Notes: generated by a model not told the origin, from the letters alone. Counted from the stretch's first letter, positions 1 through 7,558 are shown. The stretch is DNA of 16,166 nucleotides from JBNKFQ01 sp050289385 (GCA_050289385.1 JBNKFQ010000024.1:1-16166); one strand, 5' to 3'. Made by a program: numbers and translations.

Positions 1-16
1 TGTTCCACGTGGAACA
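1..16. promoter_or_regulatory. parS: parS centromere site (ParB-binding palindrome)
   Basis: The first 16 bases, TGTTCCACGTGGAACA, form a perfect palindrome matching the chromosomal parS consensus TGTT(C/T)CACGTG(G/A)AACA. ParB, encoded about 11.5 kb to the right, would load here and spread as a CTP clamp, with ParA moving the complex. The site lies inside recF and encodes part of a conserved protein motif. It sits about 7.7 kb from the proposed oriC, the usual distance range for primary parS sites. No second full match was found in the window. Confidence 0.93.
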
Positions 17-440
17 CACCCCAGTCCAAAAACTGTCGCCGATACAGTGGCCCCCCTTCCAACAAGTTGATGCTTTCGCTGTTAATCAACTGCAAGGGCA
101 ACTCTTCGGCCAGACTTGCTGCACTGTGCACCTGTTCCCCTGCTTTTTTTATCTTTATTTCTCCGCTGCGAGTGCGTGTTATACCAAGTGGCACATCAAC
201 ACCGGACTCCGGGTTGGCCAAAACGCCAAATATGGTGCAACTGTCTTCTTCGTGGGTAATAACAGTACGTATATTGCGACTGCGAAATGATCGACCACGC
301 CCCAGCAGGTAAATGGCCTCCAAAACTGACGTTTTGCCGCTGCCATTGGCACCGTACAGAAAGTTGGCGCCAGCACAAAAAGAAAGTTGGACCTGCTCCA
401 GATTGCGTAACCGGTGCACGTCCAACTGTTTGAGATACAT
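1..440 (-). CDS. recF: RecF, DNA replication/repair ATPase (partial, C-terminus beyond window)
   Basis: RecF is an SMC-like ABC ATPase that helps load RecA at single-strand gaps with RecO and RecR. The visible N-terminal part, about 146 codons, starts M-Y-L-K-Q-L-D-V-H-R-L-R-N-L. It carries the Walker A motif G-A-N-G-S-G-K-T followed by S-V-L-E-A-I-Y, then R-G-R-S-F-R, and near the edge the family motif R-R-Q-F-L-D-W-G-V-F-H-V-E. The ATG at 440-438 begins 32 bp after the dnaN stop. I see no strong Shine-Dalgarno sequence before it, so translation may be coupled to dnaN. The order dnaA-dnaN-recF is the standard one, and gyrB would be expected next, outside the window. The C-terminal signature and Walker B are not visible. 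parS is embedded at its left edge. Confidence 0.95.
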   Translation of the reverse strand, partial: MYLKQLDVHRLRNLEQVQLSFCAGANFLYGANGSGKTSVLEAIYLLGRGRSFRSRNIRTVITHEEDSCTIFGVLANPESGVDVPLGITRTRSGEIKIKKAGEQVHSAASLAEELPLQLINSESINLLEGGPLYRRQFLDWGVFHVE

Positions 441-472
441 ATAATGAATGGCTTTAGAAGCGGTGTGCCCTG

Positions 473-1573
473 TCAGAGACGCATCGGCATCACAACATAA
501 ACCGCTTCCGGGTTTTCCGGATCCTCCAGGAGCGCGCTGCTGTTTGAGTCAGACAGAGTAAAGCGAGCCGTCGTCCCTCGCAAAACGCCAAATACATCCA
601 ACAAGTAACTGACATTAAAGCCTATTTCGAGACTCTCACCTGTGTAATTAACGGCAACCTCTTCTTCGGCTTCTTCCTGTTCCGGGTTGTTGGCCACAAT
701 CTTGATCTGATTGTCGGTTAACAACAGACGGACACCACGATATTTCTCGTTGGACAATATGGCTGCTCGAGCAAATGCCTGGCGCATTTCATCACGTTCG
801 CCGGTAACTTCTTTGGTGCCACCGCGCGGCAACACACGTTCGTAGTCCGGATAAGAGCCATCCACCAATTTGGAAGTAAACTGAAAGCCCTCTGCAGATA
901 CACGAATGTGATTATTACCAACCACCACATTTACATCGTCTTCATCGCTCAGCAAGCGCGACAGTTCCATTACACCTTTGCGTGGAATAATTGCAGAAAC
1001 CTTTTCCGCAACCTCTACCGGAAGCGGGTGTGTGGACATGGCCAGACGATGGCCATCTGTGGCCACCGCTCGAAGCAGTTTATCGCTCGCCTCCCACAGC
1101 ATACCGTTCAGGTAATAACGAACGTCCTGTTGCGCCATGGCAAAAGCCGTAGCATCTATCAGCTTCTTGAGTTCAAGTTGACCAATTGCAAATTCAAGAC
1201 GGCCCGGCCCTTCATCCACGCTGGGGTAATCACTGGCTGGCAAGGTTGAAAGTGTAAAGCGACTGCGCCCGCTTTTTACCACCACTCGACCGTCTTTTTC
1301 AGAGAAATCTATCGTGCATCCCTCTGGTAAAGAGCGGCAAATATCCATCAGTTTGCGCGCTGGAACCGTAATTTCTCCACCTTCTCCCGGCTGTTCCAGC
1401 TCAACACTGCCAACGATTTCTACCTCGAGGTCTGTACCGGTCAAAGACAACTGACTGCCGTCCAGCACAATGAGCACATTGGAAAGGATCGGTAAAGTCT
1501 GACGACGCTCGACAACACCGAGTACAAGTTGCAGCGGCTTTAACAGTGTTTCGCGAGATACGGAAAATTTCAT
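473..1573 (-). CDS. dnaN: DNA polymerase III beta subunit (sliding clamp)
   Basis: This encodes the ring-shaped processivity clamp that tethers DNA polymerase III and many repair proteins to DNA. The protein is 366 residues, the same length as the E. coli clamp. It opens M-K-F-S-V-S-R-E-T-L-L-K-P-L and ends with the family C-terminus Y-V-V-M-P-M-R-L, which forms part of the hydrophobic partner-binding pocket. The three repeated clamp domains span the whole length, and nothing is missing. The ATG at 1573 is preceded on the minus strand by GAAGGA, a good ribosome binding site. It lies 91 bp downstream of dnaA in the same direction and 32 bp before recF, so dnaA-dnaN-recF is probably one transcription unit. 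The dnaA-dnaN gap could hold an additional promoter. Confidence 0.98.
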   Translation of the reverse strand: MKFSVSRETLLKPLQLVLGVVERRQTLPILSNVLIVLDGSQLSLTGTDLEVEIVGSVELEQPGEGGEITVPARKLMDICRSLPEGCTIDFSEKDGRVVVKSGRSRFTLSTLPASDYPSVDEGPGRLEFAIGQLELKKLIDATAFAMAQQDVRYYLNGMLWEASDKLLRAVATDGHRLAMSTHPLPVEVAEKVSAIIPRKGVMELSRLLSDEDDVNVVVGNNHIRVSAEGFQFTSKLVDGSYPDYERVLPRGGTKEVTGERDEMRQAFARAAILSNEKYRGVRLLLTDNQIKIVANNPEQEEAEEEVAVNYTGESLEIGFNVSYLLDVFGVLRGTTARFTLSDSNSSALLEDPENPEAVYVVMPMRL

Positions 1574-1602
1574 GGCTTTCCTTCTTTTAACTGGCTCTGA
1601 TA

Positions 1603-1629
1603 TTTACAAAAATCGCTTTTTACAAAAAT
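1603..1629. repeat. 11-bp direct repeat in the dnaA-dnaN gap
   Basis: TTTACAAAAAT occurs at 1603-1613 and again, identically, at 1619-1629, a 16-bp period. It lies in the 91-bp AT-rich gap between dnaA and dnaN. The repeat could be a protein-binding direct repeat near a dnaN promoter, or simple AT-rich coincidence. No function can be assigned from sequence. Confidence 0.5.
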
Positions 1630-1664
1630 TCTTTAAATCGAATTAAACTCGCTGGCTAACTGCC

Positions 1665-3128
1665 TCAGGTAGTCAGCGAACGCAGCAAGTGTTTCATATC
1701 TTCCCGCATGTCGCGATCCGTATCCTGCAATTCACGAATTTTGCGGCACGCGTGCAAAACAGTCGTATGATCACGACCACTAAAAGCATCGCCAATCTCC
1801 GGCAAGCTATGGTTTGTCAGCTCTTTGGCCAAAGCCATGGCAACCTGTCTGGGACGCGCAACAGAACGACTGCGACGCTTGGAAAGCAGGTCAGACATTT
1901 TTAATTTGTAATACTCGGCCACCACTCGCTGAATGTTGTCTATGGTAACCAGCTTGTCCTGTAACGCCAACAAATCTTTGAGTGTTTCCCTGATCAGTTC
2001 AATGTCGATGGATCGCCCAGTGAAGTGAGCACTTGCTATCACTCTTTTAAGCGCCCCTTCCAGCTCTCGAACGTTGGATCGCACTCTTTGAGCGAGAAAA
2101 AAAGCAGCTTCGGAAGGCAGCTCCATCTTCACCTGTTCCGCTTTTTTCATCAAAATCGCTACTCTGGTCTCGAGCTCGGGTGGTTCTACCGCTACGGTTA
2201 ATCCCCAACCAAACCGTGATTTTAACCTTTCTTCTACACCATCTATTTCTTTCGGATAACGATCACATGTAAGGATCATCTGTTGACCCCCTTCCAGCAA
2301 CGCATTAAAGGTGTGGAAGAACTCCTCCTGAGAACGTTCCTTGCCTGCAAAAAACTGGATGTCATCAATTAGCAAAGCATCTACAGACCGGTAAAAACGT
2401 TTGAAGTCATTAATTGCATTGAGCTGCAACGCTTTAACCATATCTGCCACAAAACGCTCGGAGTGCAGATAAATCACTTTGGCATTGGCCTTCTGTTGCC
2501 GAAGGGCGTTACCCACTGCATGCATCAGGTGGGTCTTACCCAAACCAACACCACCATAAATAAAGAGGGGATTATATGAGCCACCAGGATTCTCGGCTAC
2601 CTGCCGTGCTGCAGCAAGCGCCAGTTGGTTGGATTTGCCCTCAACAAAGGAGTCAAAAGTAAACGTCCCATTCAAATTGCTTTTGTGACGAAGCCCACCT
2701 TCTACATCTATTGCAACAGATGTTTCCACATTGTTGGTAGTGCGGTTAGTACGTTCGACAACCGGAGATGACTCGAACGTTTGTACTGAAGGCCGGGCAC
2801 TGATGTCTGGTGTTGTGACTTTGTTGTTTTGGGGTGAAGCAGACGAAATATCCTGAGGTGTTTTTTCAGATACAAAGTTTGGTCGAACACTGCGCGATTC
2901 CACCACCACATCCACATCGCGTTCACCCACCTGGCAAAACAACTCGCGTATGCGGAGTAAAAATTTGTCAGAAACCCAGTCCTGAACAAAACGGTTAGGT
3001 GCGAGCAGACAAATTGTGTCTGATGCCCTGGTATCAATTTGAAGTGGACGAATCCAGGTGTTGTATTGCTGGTCAGGCAGTTCTTCCCGTAAATAGCCCA
3101 GGCATTTTTCCCAAAGCACCTCAGCCAA
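1665..3128 (-). CDS. dnaA: Chromosomal replication initiator DnaA
   Basis: DnaA is the AAA+ initiator that binds DnaA boxes and melts oriC. The protein is 487 residues, slightly longer than the E. coli 467. The N-terminal DnaB/DiaA-contact domain (1-80; L-W-E-K-C-L, W-I-R-P-L-Q) is followed by a polar linker (85-150). The AAA+ domain has Walker A G-G-V-G-L-G-K-T-H at 192-200, Walker B L-L-I-D-D at 252-256 and sensor-2 R-E-L-E-G-A-L at 354-360. The C-terminal helix-turn-helix ends in the DnaA signature G-R-D-H-T-T-V-L-H-A (451-460). The start codon is TTG, preceded by purine-rich AAAAGGGGAAAAGG. A GTG three codons later is the alternative. DnaA boxes upstream suggest autoregulation. It is followed by dnaN and recF. 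Unusually, its upstream neighbour is mnmE rather than divergent rpmH. Confidence 0.98.
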   Translation of the reverse strand: MAEVLWEKCLGYLREELPDQQYNTWIRPLQIDTRASDTICLLAPNRFVQDWVSDKFLLRIRELFCQVGERDVDVVVESRSVRPNFVSEKTPQDISSASPQNNKVTTPDISARPSVQTFESSPVVERTNRTTNNVETSVAIDVEGGLRHKSNLNGTFTFDSFVEGKSNQLALAAARQVAENPGGSYNPLFIYGGVGLGKTHLMHAVGNALRQQKANAKVIYLHSERFVADMVKALQLNAINDFKRFYRSVDALLIDDIQFFAGKERSQEEFFHTFNALLEGGQQMILTCDRYPKEIDGVEERLKSRFGWGLTVAVEPPELETRVAILMKKAEQVKMELPSEAAFFLAQRVRSNVRELEGALKRVIASAHFTGRSIDIELIRETLKDLLALQDKLVTIDNIQRVVAEYYKLKMSDLLSKRRSRSVARPRQVAMALAKELTNHSLPEIGDAFSGRDHTTVLHACRKIRELQDTDRDMREDMKHLLRSLTT

Positions 3129-3203
3129 AACCTTTTCCCCTTTTGATTATTATCGGTGTCGTGAAGCGAAATTACCGGTGTAGTCTAACGTGTGTTAGTT
3201 CGG

Positions 3204-3212
3204 TTATCCACA
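3204..3212 (+). promoter_or_regulatory. DnaA box (perfect)
   Basis: TTATCCACA is an exact match to the strong DnaA box. It lies 75 bp upstream of the dnaA start codon, where DnaA binding could repress or tune dnaA transcription. Confidence 0.85.
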
Positions 3213-3295
3213 ACAACAATCATTTTCTTTAAAATTGCCGAATAAAATTAAAATATATATTTTTCAATAACTTGACGTTTTTTTAATACGTTAGT

Positions 3296-3304
3296 TTATA
3301 CACA
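3296..3304 (+). promoter_or_regulatory. DnaA box (TTWTNCACA type)
   Basis: TTATACACA fits the general consensus TTWTNCACA. It flanks the AT-rich stretch upstream of dnaA on the side of mnmE. Confidence 0.7.
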
Positions 3305-3343
3305 GAAGGCAAACTGTTTTTTGAGCAAATTTTAACCATAACC

Positions 3344-3352
3344 TGTGGATAA
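3344..3352 (-). promoter_or_regulatory. DnaA box (perfect, minus strand)
   Basis: TGTGGATAA is the reverse complement of TTATCCACA. Together with the boxes at 3204 and 3296 it makes a three-box cluster within 150 bp, more than expected by chance in ordinary intergenic DNA. Confidence 0.85.
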
Positions 3353-3397
3353 GCTGTGTGTTTTTTGTGTTAATCATGGGAGTAATTTGTCAACTGT

Positions 3398-3420
3398 AAA
3401 AAAAGTACCAAAAACCGGTA
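3398..3420 (-). terminator. Weak terminator candidate downstream of mnmE
   Basis: On the minus strand, TACC, a 7-base loop and GGTA are followed one or two bases later by seven T residues (the A-run at 3398-3404 on the plus strand). The stem is only 4 bp, so this is marginal. It lies about 70 bp past the mnmE stop and could end the rpmH-mnmE transcript before dnaA. Confidence 0.25.
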
Positions 3421-3489
3421 TCAGGCACAGCCCAAACATACAGCTCACTCCGGTCAGAACGTGATTGCTGACTCAAGCTTTCGTTGCAG

Positions 3490-4875
3490 TCATTTACCGA
3501 TACAAAAGCTGGAAAAAATTCGGCCCAGCAGGTCATCTGTAGTGAACTCCCCGGTAATTTGCCCCAATGCTGTTTGCGCCTGGCGAAGGTCTTCGGCCAG
3601 CAACTCTCCTGCGGCAGAATCCAGCAACTGTTGTTGCCCGCTTAATAACAACTGTCGCGTTTGTTCTAGTGCCTGAATATGTCGCCGACGGGCCGTAAAG
3701 CTGCCTTCCGACGCACCGGCGTATCCCATACAATCCTTGAGATGTTGCACCAGATTATCCAGGCCGGATCCGTCCAGGGCAGACAAACGAATTACCGGAT
3801 GACCGTGGTCTTCCGATACTCCGGCGCCAATACCGGAAAGATCAGCCTTGTTGAGCACAAAGGTAATGTTGTTCCTCTCCGGATATTTGTCGAAATAATC
3901 CGGCCAGTTTCTTTTTGCATCCAGCGAGTGTTTTTGGTTGCTGTCAATCACAAATAAAATGCGGTCGGCAGACTCTATTTCATGCCAGGCACGACGAATC
4001 CCTTCCCGCTCAACCGGATCAGCGCTGTCACGTAAACCTGCGGTGTCGATAATGTGCAGTGGCATACCATCAAGATGAATTCTCTCTCGCAACACGTCCC
4101 GGGTAGTACCTTCTATTTCTGTAACAATTGCTGTATCGCGGCCAGACAGCGCATTTAGCAAACTTGATTTACCGGCATTGGGTTTGCCAGCGATAACAAC
4201 CGTCATACCTTCCTGAATCAATGCCCCTTGTTGTGCATCGGCAAAAATCAAATCCAGTTGTGCAAGCAACTGCTCCAGGTCTTCACACACTTTGTTGTCA
4301 GCCAGAAAGTCGATTTCCTCTTCCGGAAAATCAATTGCCGCTTCCACATACATGCGCAGTTGGATCAATTGATCAGCAAGTTGATGTACACGCCGGGAAA
4401 AAGCCCCTTGTAACGATCTTAATGCACAACGGGCAGCTTGTTCCGATGACGCATCAATCAGATCAGCAATAGCTTCGGCCTGGGCCAGATCTATTTTGTC
4501 ATTGAGAAATGCACGTTCAGAAAATTCTCCGGGACGAGCCAGACGAACACCAAGGCCGGTTAGCCGACGCAGTATCGTGTCCAGAATGACCGGACCACCA
4601 TGCCCCTGAAATTCCAGAACGTCTTCGCCGGTAAAAGAGTGAGGCGCCGGGAAAAAAAGAGCGATTCCTTCATCAATGGCTTGACCGCTCGCGTCTGAAA
4701 AACGGGTAAATGTCGCGACGCGAGGTTCGGGAACAAGGCCAAGAGTCTGTTTTGATATTTCCCGAACAGCAGGACCTGAAATCCGGACAATTCCGACACC
4801 ACCACGGCCGGGGGCCGTAGCCACGGCGGCGATGGTATCGGTATCAAGGCTGGAAACAGAATCCTGAAAAGTCAT
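3490..4875 (-). CDS. mnmE: tRNA modification GTPase MnmE
   Basis: MnmE is a dimeric GTPase that, with MnmG, installs the (carboxymethyl)aminomethyl group on C5 of wobble uridine in several tRNAs. From the ATG at 4875 it is 461 residues (E. coli 454). The N-terminal tetrahydrofolate-binding domain starts at D-T-I-A-A-V-A-T-A-P-G-R-G-G-V-G-I. The inserted G domain shows G1 G-K-P-N-A-G-K-S (about 230-237), G2 G-T-T-R-D, G3 D-T-A-G-L (about 277-281) and G4 N-K-A-D. The helical domain ends in the catalytic C-terminal motif C-I-G-K, so the gene is complete. An in-frame TTG nine codons upstream (4902) gives a longer N-terminus but matches the family less well. It is the last gene of the rpmH-rnpA-yidD-yidC-mnmE series. 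Its MnmG partner is here separated from it by inversion. Confidence 0.97.
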   Translation of the reverse strand: MTFQDSVSSLDTDTIAAVATAPGRGGVGIVRISGPAVREISKQTLGLVPEPRVATFTRFSDASGQAIDEGIALFFPAPHSFTGEDVLEFQGHGGPVILDTILRRLTGLGVRLARPGEFSERAFLNDKIDLAQAEAIADLIDASSEQAARCALRSLQGAFSRRVHQLADQLIQLRMYVEAAIDFPEEEIDFLADNKVCEDLEQLLAQLDLIFADAQQGALIQEGMTVVIAGKPNAGKSSLLNALSGRDTAIVTEIEGTTRDVLRERIHLDGMPLHIIDTAGLRDSADPVEREGIRRAWHEIESADRILFVIDSNQKHSLDAKRNWPDYFDKYPERNNITFVLNKADLSGIGAGVSEDHGHPVIRLSALDGSGLDNLVQHLKDCMGYAGASEGSFTARRRHIQALEQTRQLLLSGQQQLLDSAAGELLAEDLRQAQTALGQITGEFTTDDLLGRIFSSFCIGK

Positions 4876-4963
4876 TGGTAAAGTGTACCGCTTAACCCTC
4901 AACAGCGTACAGAAACCCGATACCTCTCTGCCCTGCTGTGAACCGCCCCCTGTAAACTGTCAA

Positions 4964-6625
4964 CTATGTTTTATCCATCTGCCGGTTAACTATCCAGCCC
5001 TGAATAATGGAAAACAGGTTGTTGACCGTCCAGTAAAGCACCAGGCCTGCCGGAAACCACATAAACATGAAGGTAAAGATAACGGGCATCATTTTCATGG
5101 CTGCAGCCATGCTGGCCTCTGCGGGTTGGGGATTCAGCTTTTGCTGGAACCACATGCTCAACCCCATCAACACGGGCAGAATAAAAAGCGGGTCTTTAAC
5201 CGACAAATCGGCTACCCAGAACCAGTCGGCATGACGCAGCTCGATACTCTCAAACAACATATAGTACAAGCCGATAAAAATTGGCATGGGTATCAGCATG
5301 GGCAAGCAGCCACTCATGGGATTGGTTTTGTGCTTTTTATACAAGCCCATCATTTCTTGAGACATGCGCTGCCGGTCGTCCCCATACAATTCTTTCAGGC
5401 GCGTCATTTCCGGTTGCAATTTGCGCATTTTCGCCATTGATCTGGCACTTTTGGCAAACAGCGGGTACATGGGTATGCGTACGCAAAGCGTTAACAACAG
5501 GATTGCCCATCCCCAATTGCCCACAAGATTGTGCATCCAGGTCAGTAAGGCGAACAGCGGCTTCGAAATCCACCACGCCCAACCGTAGTCAATGGTCAAA
5601 TCCAGATAGGGTGCAATTTTTTCCAGTTGCCGCTGGTCCTTGGGCCCAGCGTAAAATCCGGCTCTTAATTCACCTTGTTGTCCTGGTGCAACATTGATGG
5701 CTGGCCCAACAAAACCAAAAGCATATTCATCTGCACCACTGAGTTTGCGCAGCGAATAACTGTTTTTCTGATCGGGTTGCGGTATCCAGGCGCTGATAAA
5801 ATAGTGCTGCAACATTGCAACCCAACCACCGGTTACAGTCTCCTTGACGGGTGAGTCATTAATGTCATCAAACTTAAACTTTTTGTAATGTTCTTCGTTG
5901 GTGGTAAGTGCCGGCCCAACGTGTGGTTGCATACCCATCCCGGAATCGCTTTCGGGTATTGAACTGTCGCGTTTTATCTGTGCGTACAGGTTGCCCTTCC
6001 AGTCGGTATTGCCGCGGTTATCGATCTGGTAATTTACATCTACCAGATAATCTCCGCGCCGGAACACAAGAGTTTTGGTAATTGCGACACTCGCGTCCTG
6101 ATACCGCAATTTCACTTCCAGATCATCACTGCCCTCTTGCAGTACATATTCTGCCGCATCGGTAACAAACACCGGGCGGTGTCCGGATTTGTCTGTACCA
6201 TCACGCCCCACCAGACCGCTTTGCGCCACATACGTGTGCGTGCTGGTGCGATTGAGCAAGACAAGAGGATCACCACTATCGAGGTGTGCCAGATGTTGCG
6301 GCAACGCCACCTGCACAATGTCCCCGCCGTTGGTATCTATACGCACTTCCAGCACATCTGTTTTTACCGAAATTAAACGGGCGTCTGGCTGAGCTGGCAG
6401 CGCCTTTTTCTCATCGTCGGCAACGGTTGGGACCTCGTCTGTCGGCACAGCATCTTCCACAGTCGTTTCTGCCTGTGGTACAGAAGAAACTGATGGCAGG
6501 ACGGCCTCAATAGCGTTGTCATCAAGAGCTGGTTTGCGGCTCTCTTCAAATTCGTTCCACTTCTGGAACAACAGAATTACCACGACAACAATGCCGCCTA
6601 ACAGAAGTGTGCGTTGCCAATCCAT
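4964..6625 (-). CDS. yidC: Membrane protein insertase YidC
   Basis: YidC inserts inner-membrane proteins alone or with SecYEG. Known clients include F0 subunits a and c of ATP synthase, which are encoded in this window. The protein is 553 residues (E. coli 548). It has an N-terminal membrane anchor (5-20, G-I-V-V-V-V-I-L-L-F), an acidic linker (25-80), a large periplasmic beta-sandwich domain (about 85-340) and a C-terminal five-helix core. The conserved groove arginine is R383 in L-C-V-R-I-P-M-Y-P-L, followed by the cytoplasmic helical hairpin (about 393-425). It ends W-T-V-N-N-L-F-S-I-I-Q. The start ATG lies 2 bp after the yidD stop, implying translational coupling. Between it and mnmE lies an 88-bp gap without a clear terminator. 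Confidence 0.98.
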   Translation of the reverse strand: MDWQRTLLLGGIVVVVILLFQKWNEFEESRKPALDDNAIEAVLPSVSSVPQAETTVEDAVPTDEVPTVADDEKKALPAQPDARLISVKTDVLEVRIDTNGGDIVQVALPQHLAHLDSGDPLVLLNRTSTHTYVAQSGLVGRDGTDKSGHRPVFVTDAAEYVLQEGSDDLEVKLRYQDASVAITKTLVFRRGDYLVDVNYQIDNRGNTDWKGNLYAQIKRDSSIPESDSGMGMQPHVGPALTTNEEHYKKFKFDDINDSPVKETVTGGWVAMLQHYFISAWIPQPDQKNSYSLRKLSGADEYAFGFVGPAINVAPGQQGELRAGFYAGPKDQRQLEKIAPYLDLTIDYGWAWWISKPLFALLTWMHNLVGNWGWAILLLTLCVRIPMYPLFAKSARSMAKMRKLQPEMTRLKELYGDDRQRMSQEMMGLYKKHKTNPMSGCLPMLIPMPIFIGLYYMLFESIELRHADWFWVADLSVKDPLFILPVLMGLSMWFQQKLNPQPAEASMAAAMKMMPVIFTFMFMWFPAGLVLYWTVNNLFSIIQGWIVNRQMDKT

Positions 6626-6627
6626 TC

Positions 6628-6864
6628 TTATTTCTCGGGCTTGTTTACATGTGTGTCCGGTACGGGATCATAACCACCGGGATGAAAAGGGTGACATTTT
6701 ATAAGGCGGCGCGCCGTTAAATAACCCCCCTTGAGCACTCCGTACTTGTTCAGCGATTCCAAAGCATAAGCTGAGCAAGTTGGGTGAAACCTGCAATTAC
6801 TACCCAACATGGGGCTAACAAACCGGCGATACCCCTGGATCATAGCGACAATCAATCGGCGCAT
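6628..6864 (-). CDS. yidD: Membrane protein insertion efficiency factor YidD
   Basis: This is a small basic protein (78 residues) of the YidD family, associated with the inner membrane and thought to assist YidC-dependent insertion. The family core is plain: an amphipathic start (M-R-R-L-I-V-A-M-I-Q-G-Y-R-R-F-V-S-P), then C-R-F-H-P-T-C-S-A-Y-A with its cysteine pair, and near the end C-H-P-F-H-P-G-G-Y-D-P-V-P. The start overlaps the end of rnpA by 13 bp and the stop is 2 bp from yidC, so the three are tightly coupled. Length and position are normal for gammaproteobacteria. Confidence 0.96.
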   Translation of the reverse strand: MRRLIVAMIQGYRRFVSPMLGSNCRFHPTCSAYALESLNKYGVLKGGYLTARRLIKCHPFHPGGYDPVPDTHVNKPEK

Positions 6865-7265
6865 GATTCTTTACTATTGGTTGGGGCGTTCTTCTTCATC
6901 TCTTTTTTAACCTTTCGCCCCAGGCGGCTGAAGGACTCGCACATTAACCGGTTCAGTTGGGCACTGTCCAGCTCACCGATGCCCTTGCGAGCAAGAATTA
7001 CGATATCGACAGAGCCAATTCGTCCAGCGTCCAGGCGAAACATCTCCCGGGCAGACCGTTTTACACGGTTGCGACTGACGGCGTGACGTACATTTTTTTT
7101 GGCGATAACCATTCCCAGACGAGGATGGTCAAGAGAGTTGGGGGTTGCCAGCAGCAGCAAGTACTGATGACCGACCTTGAATCGTGCATTATCAAAAACA
7201 GCCTGGTACTGGCGCGAACTCAACAGGCGTTTTTCTCTACCAAACGATATCCCGATTTTCGGCAT
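6852..7265 (-). CDS. rnpA: Ribonuclease P protein component
   Basis: RnpA is the basic protein subunit of RNase P, which trims the 5' leader of precursor tRNAs together with the RNA subunit M1. The protein is 137 residues from the ATG at 7265, with F-G-R-E-K-R-L-L near the start, H-P-R-L-G-M-V-I-A-K-K-N-V and the RNA-contacting signature R-N-R-V-K-R. The C-terminus is a lysine-rich tail. An in-frame GTG at 7280 would add five residues. I prefer the ATG because the spacing to the R-L-L motif resembles known RnpA proteins, but neither start has a convincing ribosome binding site. It follows rpmH by 66 bp and overlaps yidD by 13 bp. Confidence 0.95.
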   Translation of the reverse strand: MPKIGISFGREKRLLSSRQYQAVFDNARFKVGHQYLLLLATPNSLDHPRLGMVIAKKNVRHAVSRNRVKRSAREMFRLDAGRIGSVDIVILARKGIGELDSAQLNRLMCESFSRLGRKVKKEMKKNAPTNSKESCAD

Positions 7266-7331
7266 CTGCCGCCCCGACACCAGGCTGCTTCAACTATATA
7301 ACCAATGAGAAACAGCCTTCTTGAATAGTAA

Positions 7332-7466
7332 TCAGGCTGCCAGACGCTTGCGGCCCTTGGCGCGACGTCTCTTTATAACCAGACGACCATTTTTTGTCGC
7401 CATGCGCGCACGAAAACCGTGATTGCGCTTGCGTTTTAAAACACTGGGCTGAAATGTTCTTTTCAT
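7332..7466 (-). CDS. rpmH: 50S ribosomal protein L34
   Basis: This is a complete 44-residue ribosomal protein, easily missed because of its size. It begins M-K-R-T-F-Q-P-S-V-L-K-R-K-R-N-H-G-F-R and continues R-M-A-T-K-N-G-R-L-V-I, ending in the basic tail R-R-R-A-K-G-R-K-R-L-A-A. That is the canonical L34 sequence. GGAG at 7474-7477 (minus strand) gives a well-placed ribosome binding site 7 bases before the ATG. It is the first gene of the leftward rpmH-rnpA-yidD-yidC-mnmE series, driven by the promoter at 7571-7599. It faces away from mnmG across the candidate origin. Confidence 0.98.
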   Translation of the reverse strand: MKRTFQPSVLKRKRNHGFRARMATKNGRLVIKRRRAKGRKRLAA

Positions 7467-7511
7467 GGCTCAACTCCATAGGTAGCGAGCGTTAAATTCA
7501 TATCGCCAAGG

Positions 7512-7558
7512 CCCCACAAATGGGGGTATCACATGGCCTGTTACGCAGGTTTGCCTGC
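7512..7558 (-). other. Two short hairpins in the rpmH mRNA leader
   Basis: In the roughly 98-base leader between the predicted rpmH start site and its ATG, two short inverted repeats can fold. CCCCA/TGGGG lies at 7512-7516 and 7521-7525 with a 4-base loop. GCAGG/CCTGC lies at 7545-7549 and 7554-7558 with a 4-base loop. Neither has a T-run after it, so they are not terminators. They may affect leader stability, or they may be chance. Confidence 0.35.

Larger units (their letters stand above)
3129..3489. promoter_or_regulatory. dnaA-mnmE intergenic region: dnaA control region with DnaA boxes, possible second origin element
   Basis: This 361-bp gene-free stretch separates mnmE (ending at 3490) from dnaA. 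It contains three DnaA boxes (3204-3212, 3296-3304, 3344-3352) and a very AT-rich stretch at about 3221-3300. The dnaA promoter must lie on its minus strand, but I see only weak hexamers (TTGAAA near the AT-rich part), so I do not mark one. The boxes fit DnaA autoregulation. The box-plus-AT arrangement also resembles a small origin module. No ORF of note is present. Confidence 0.7.

Noticed and set aside
4883..5440. 185-codon plus-strand frame opposite yidC
   Set aside because: The frame is rich in His, Gln and Cys and has no family features. yidC on the other strand is complete and conserved.
7294..7479. 61-codon minus-strand frame over rpmH
   Set aside because: It is in another frame from L34. 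The true gene there is the 44-residue rpmH at 7332-7466.
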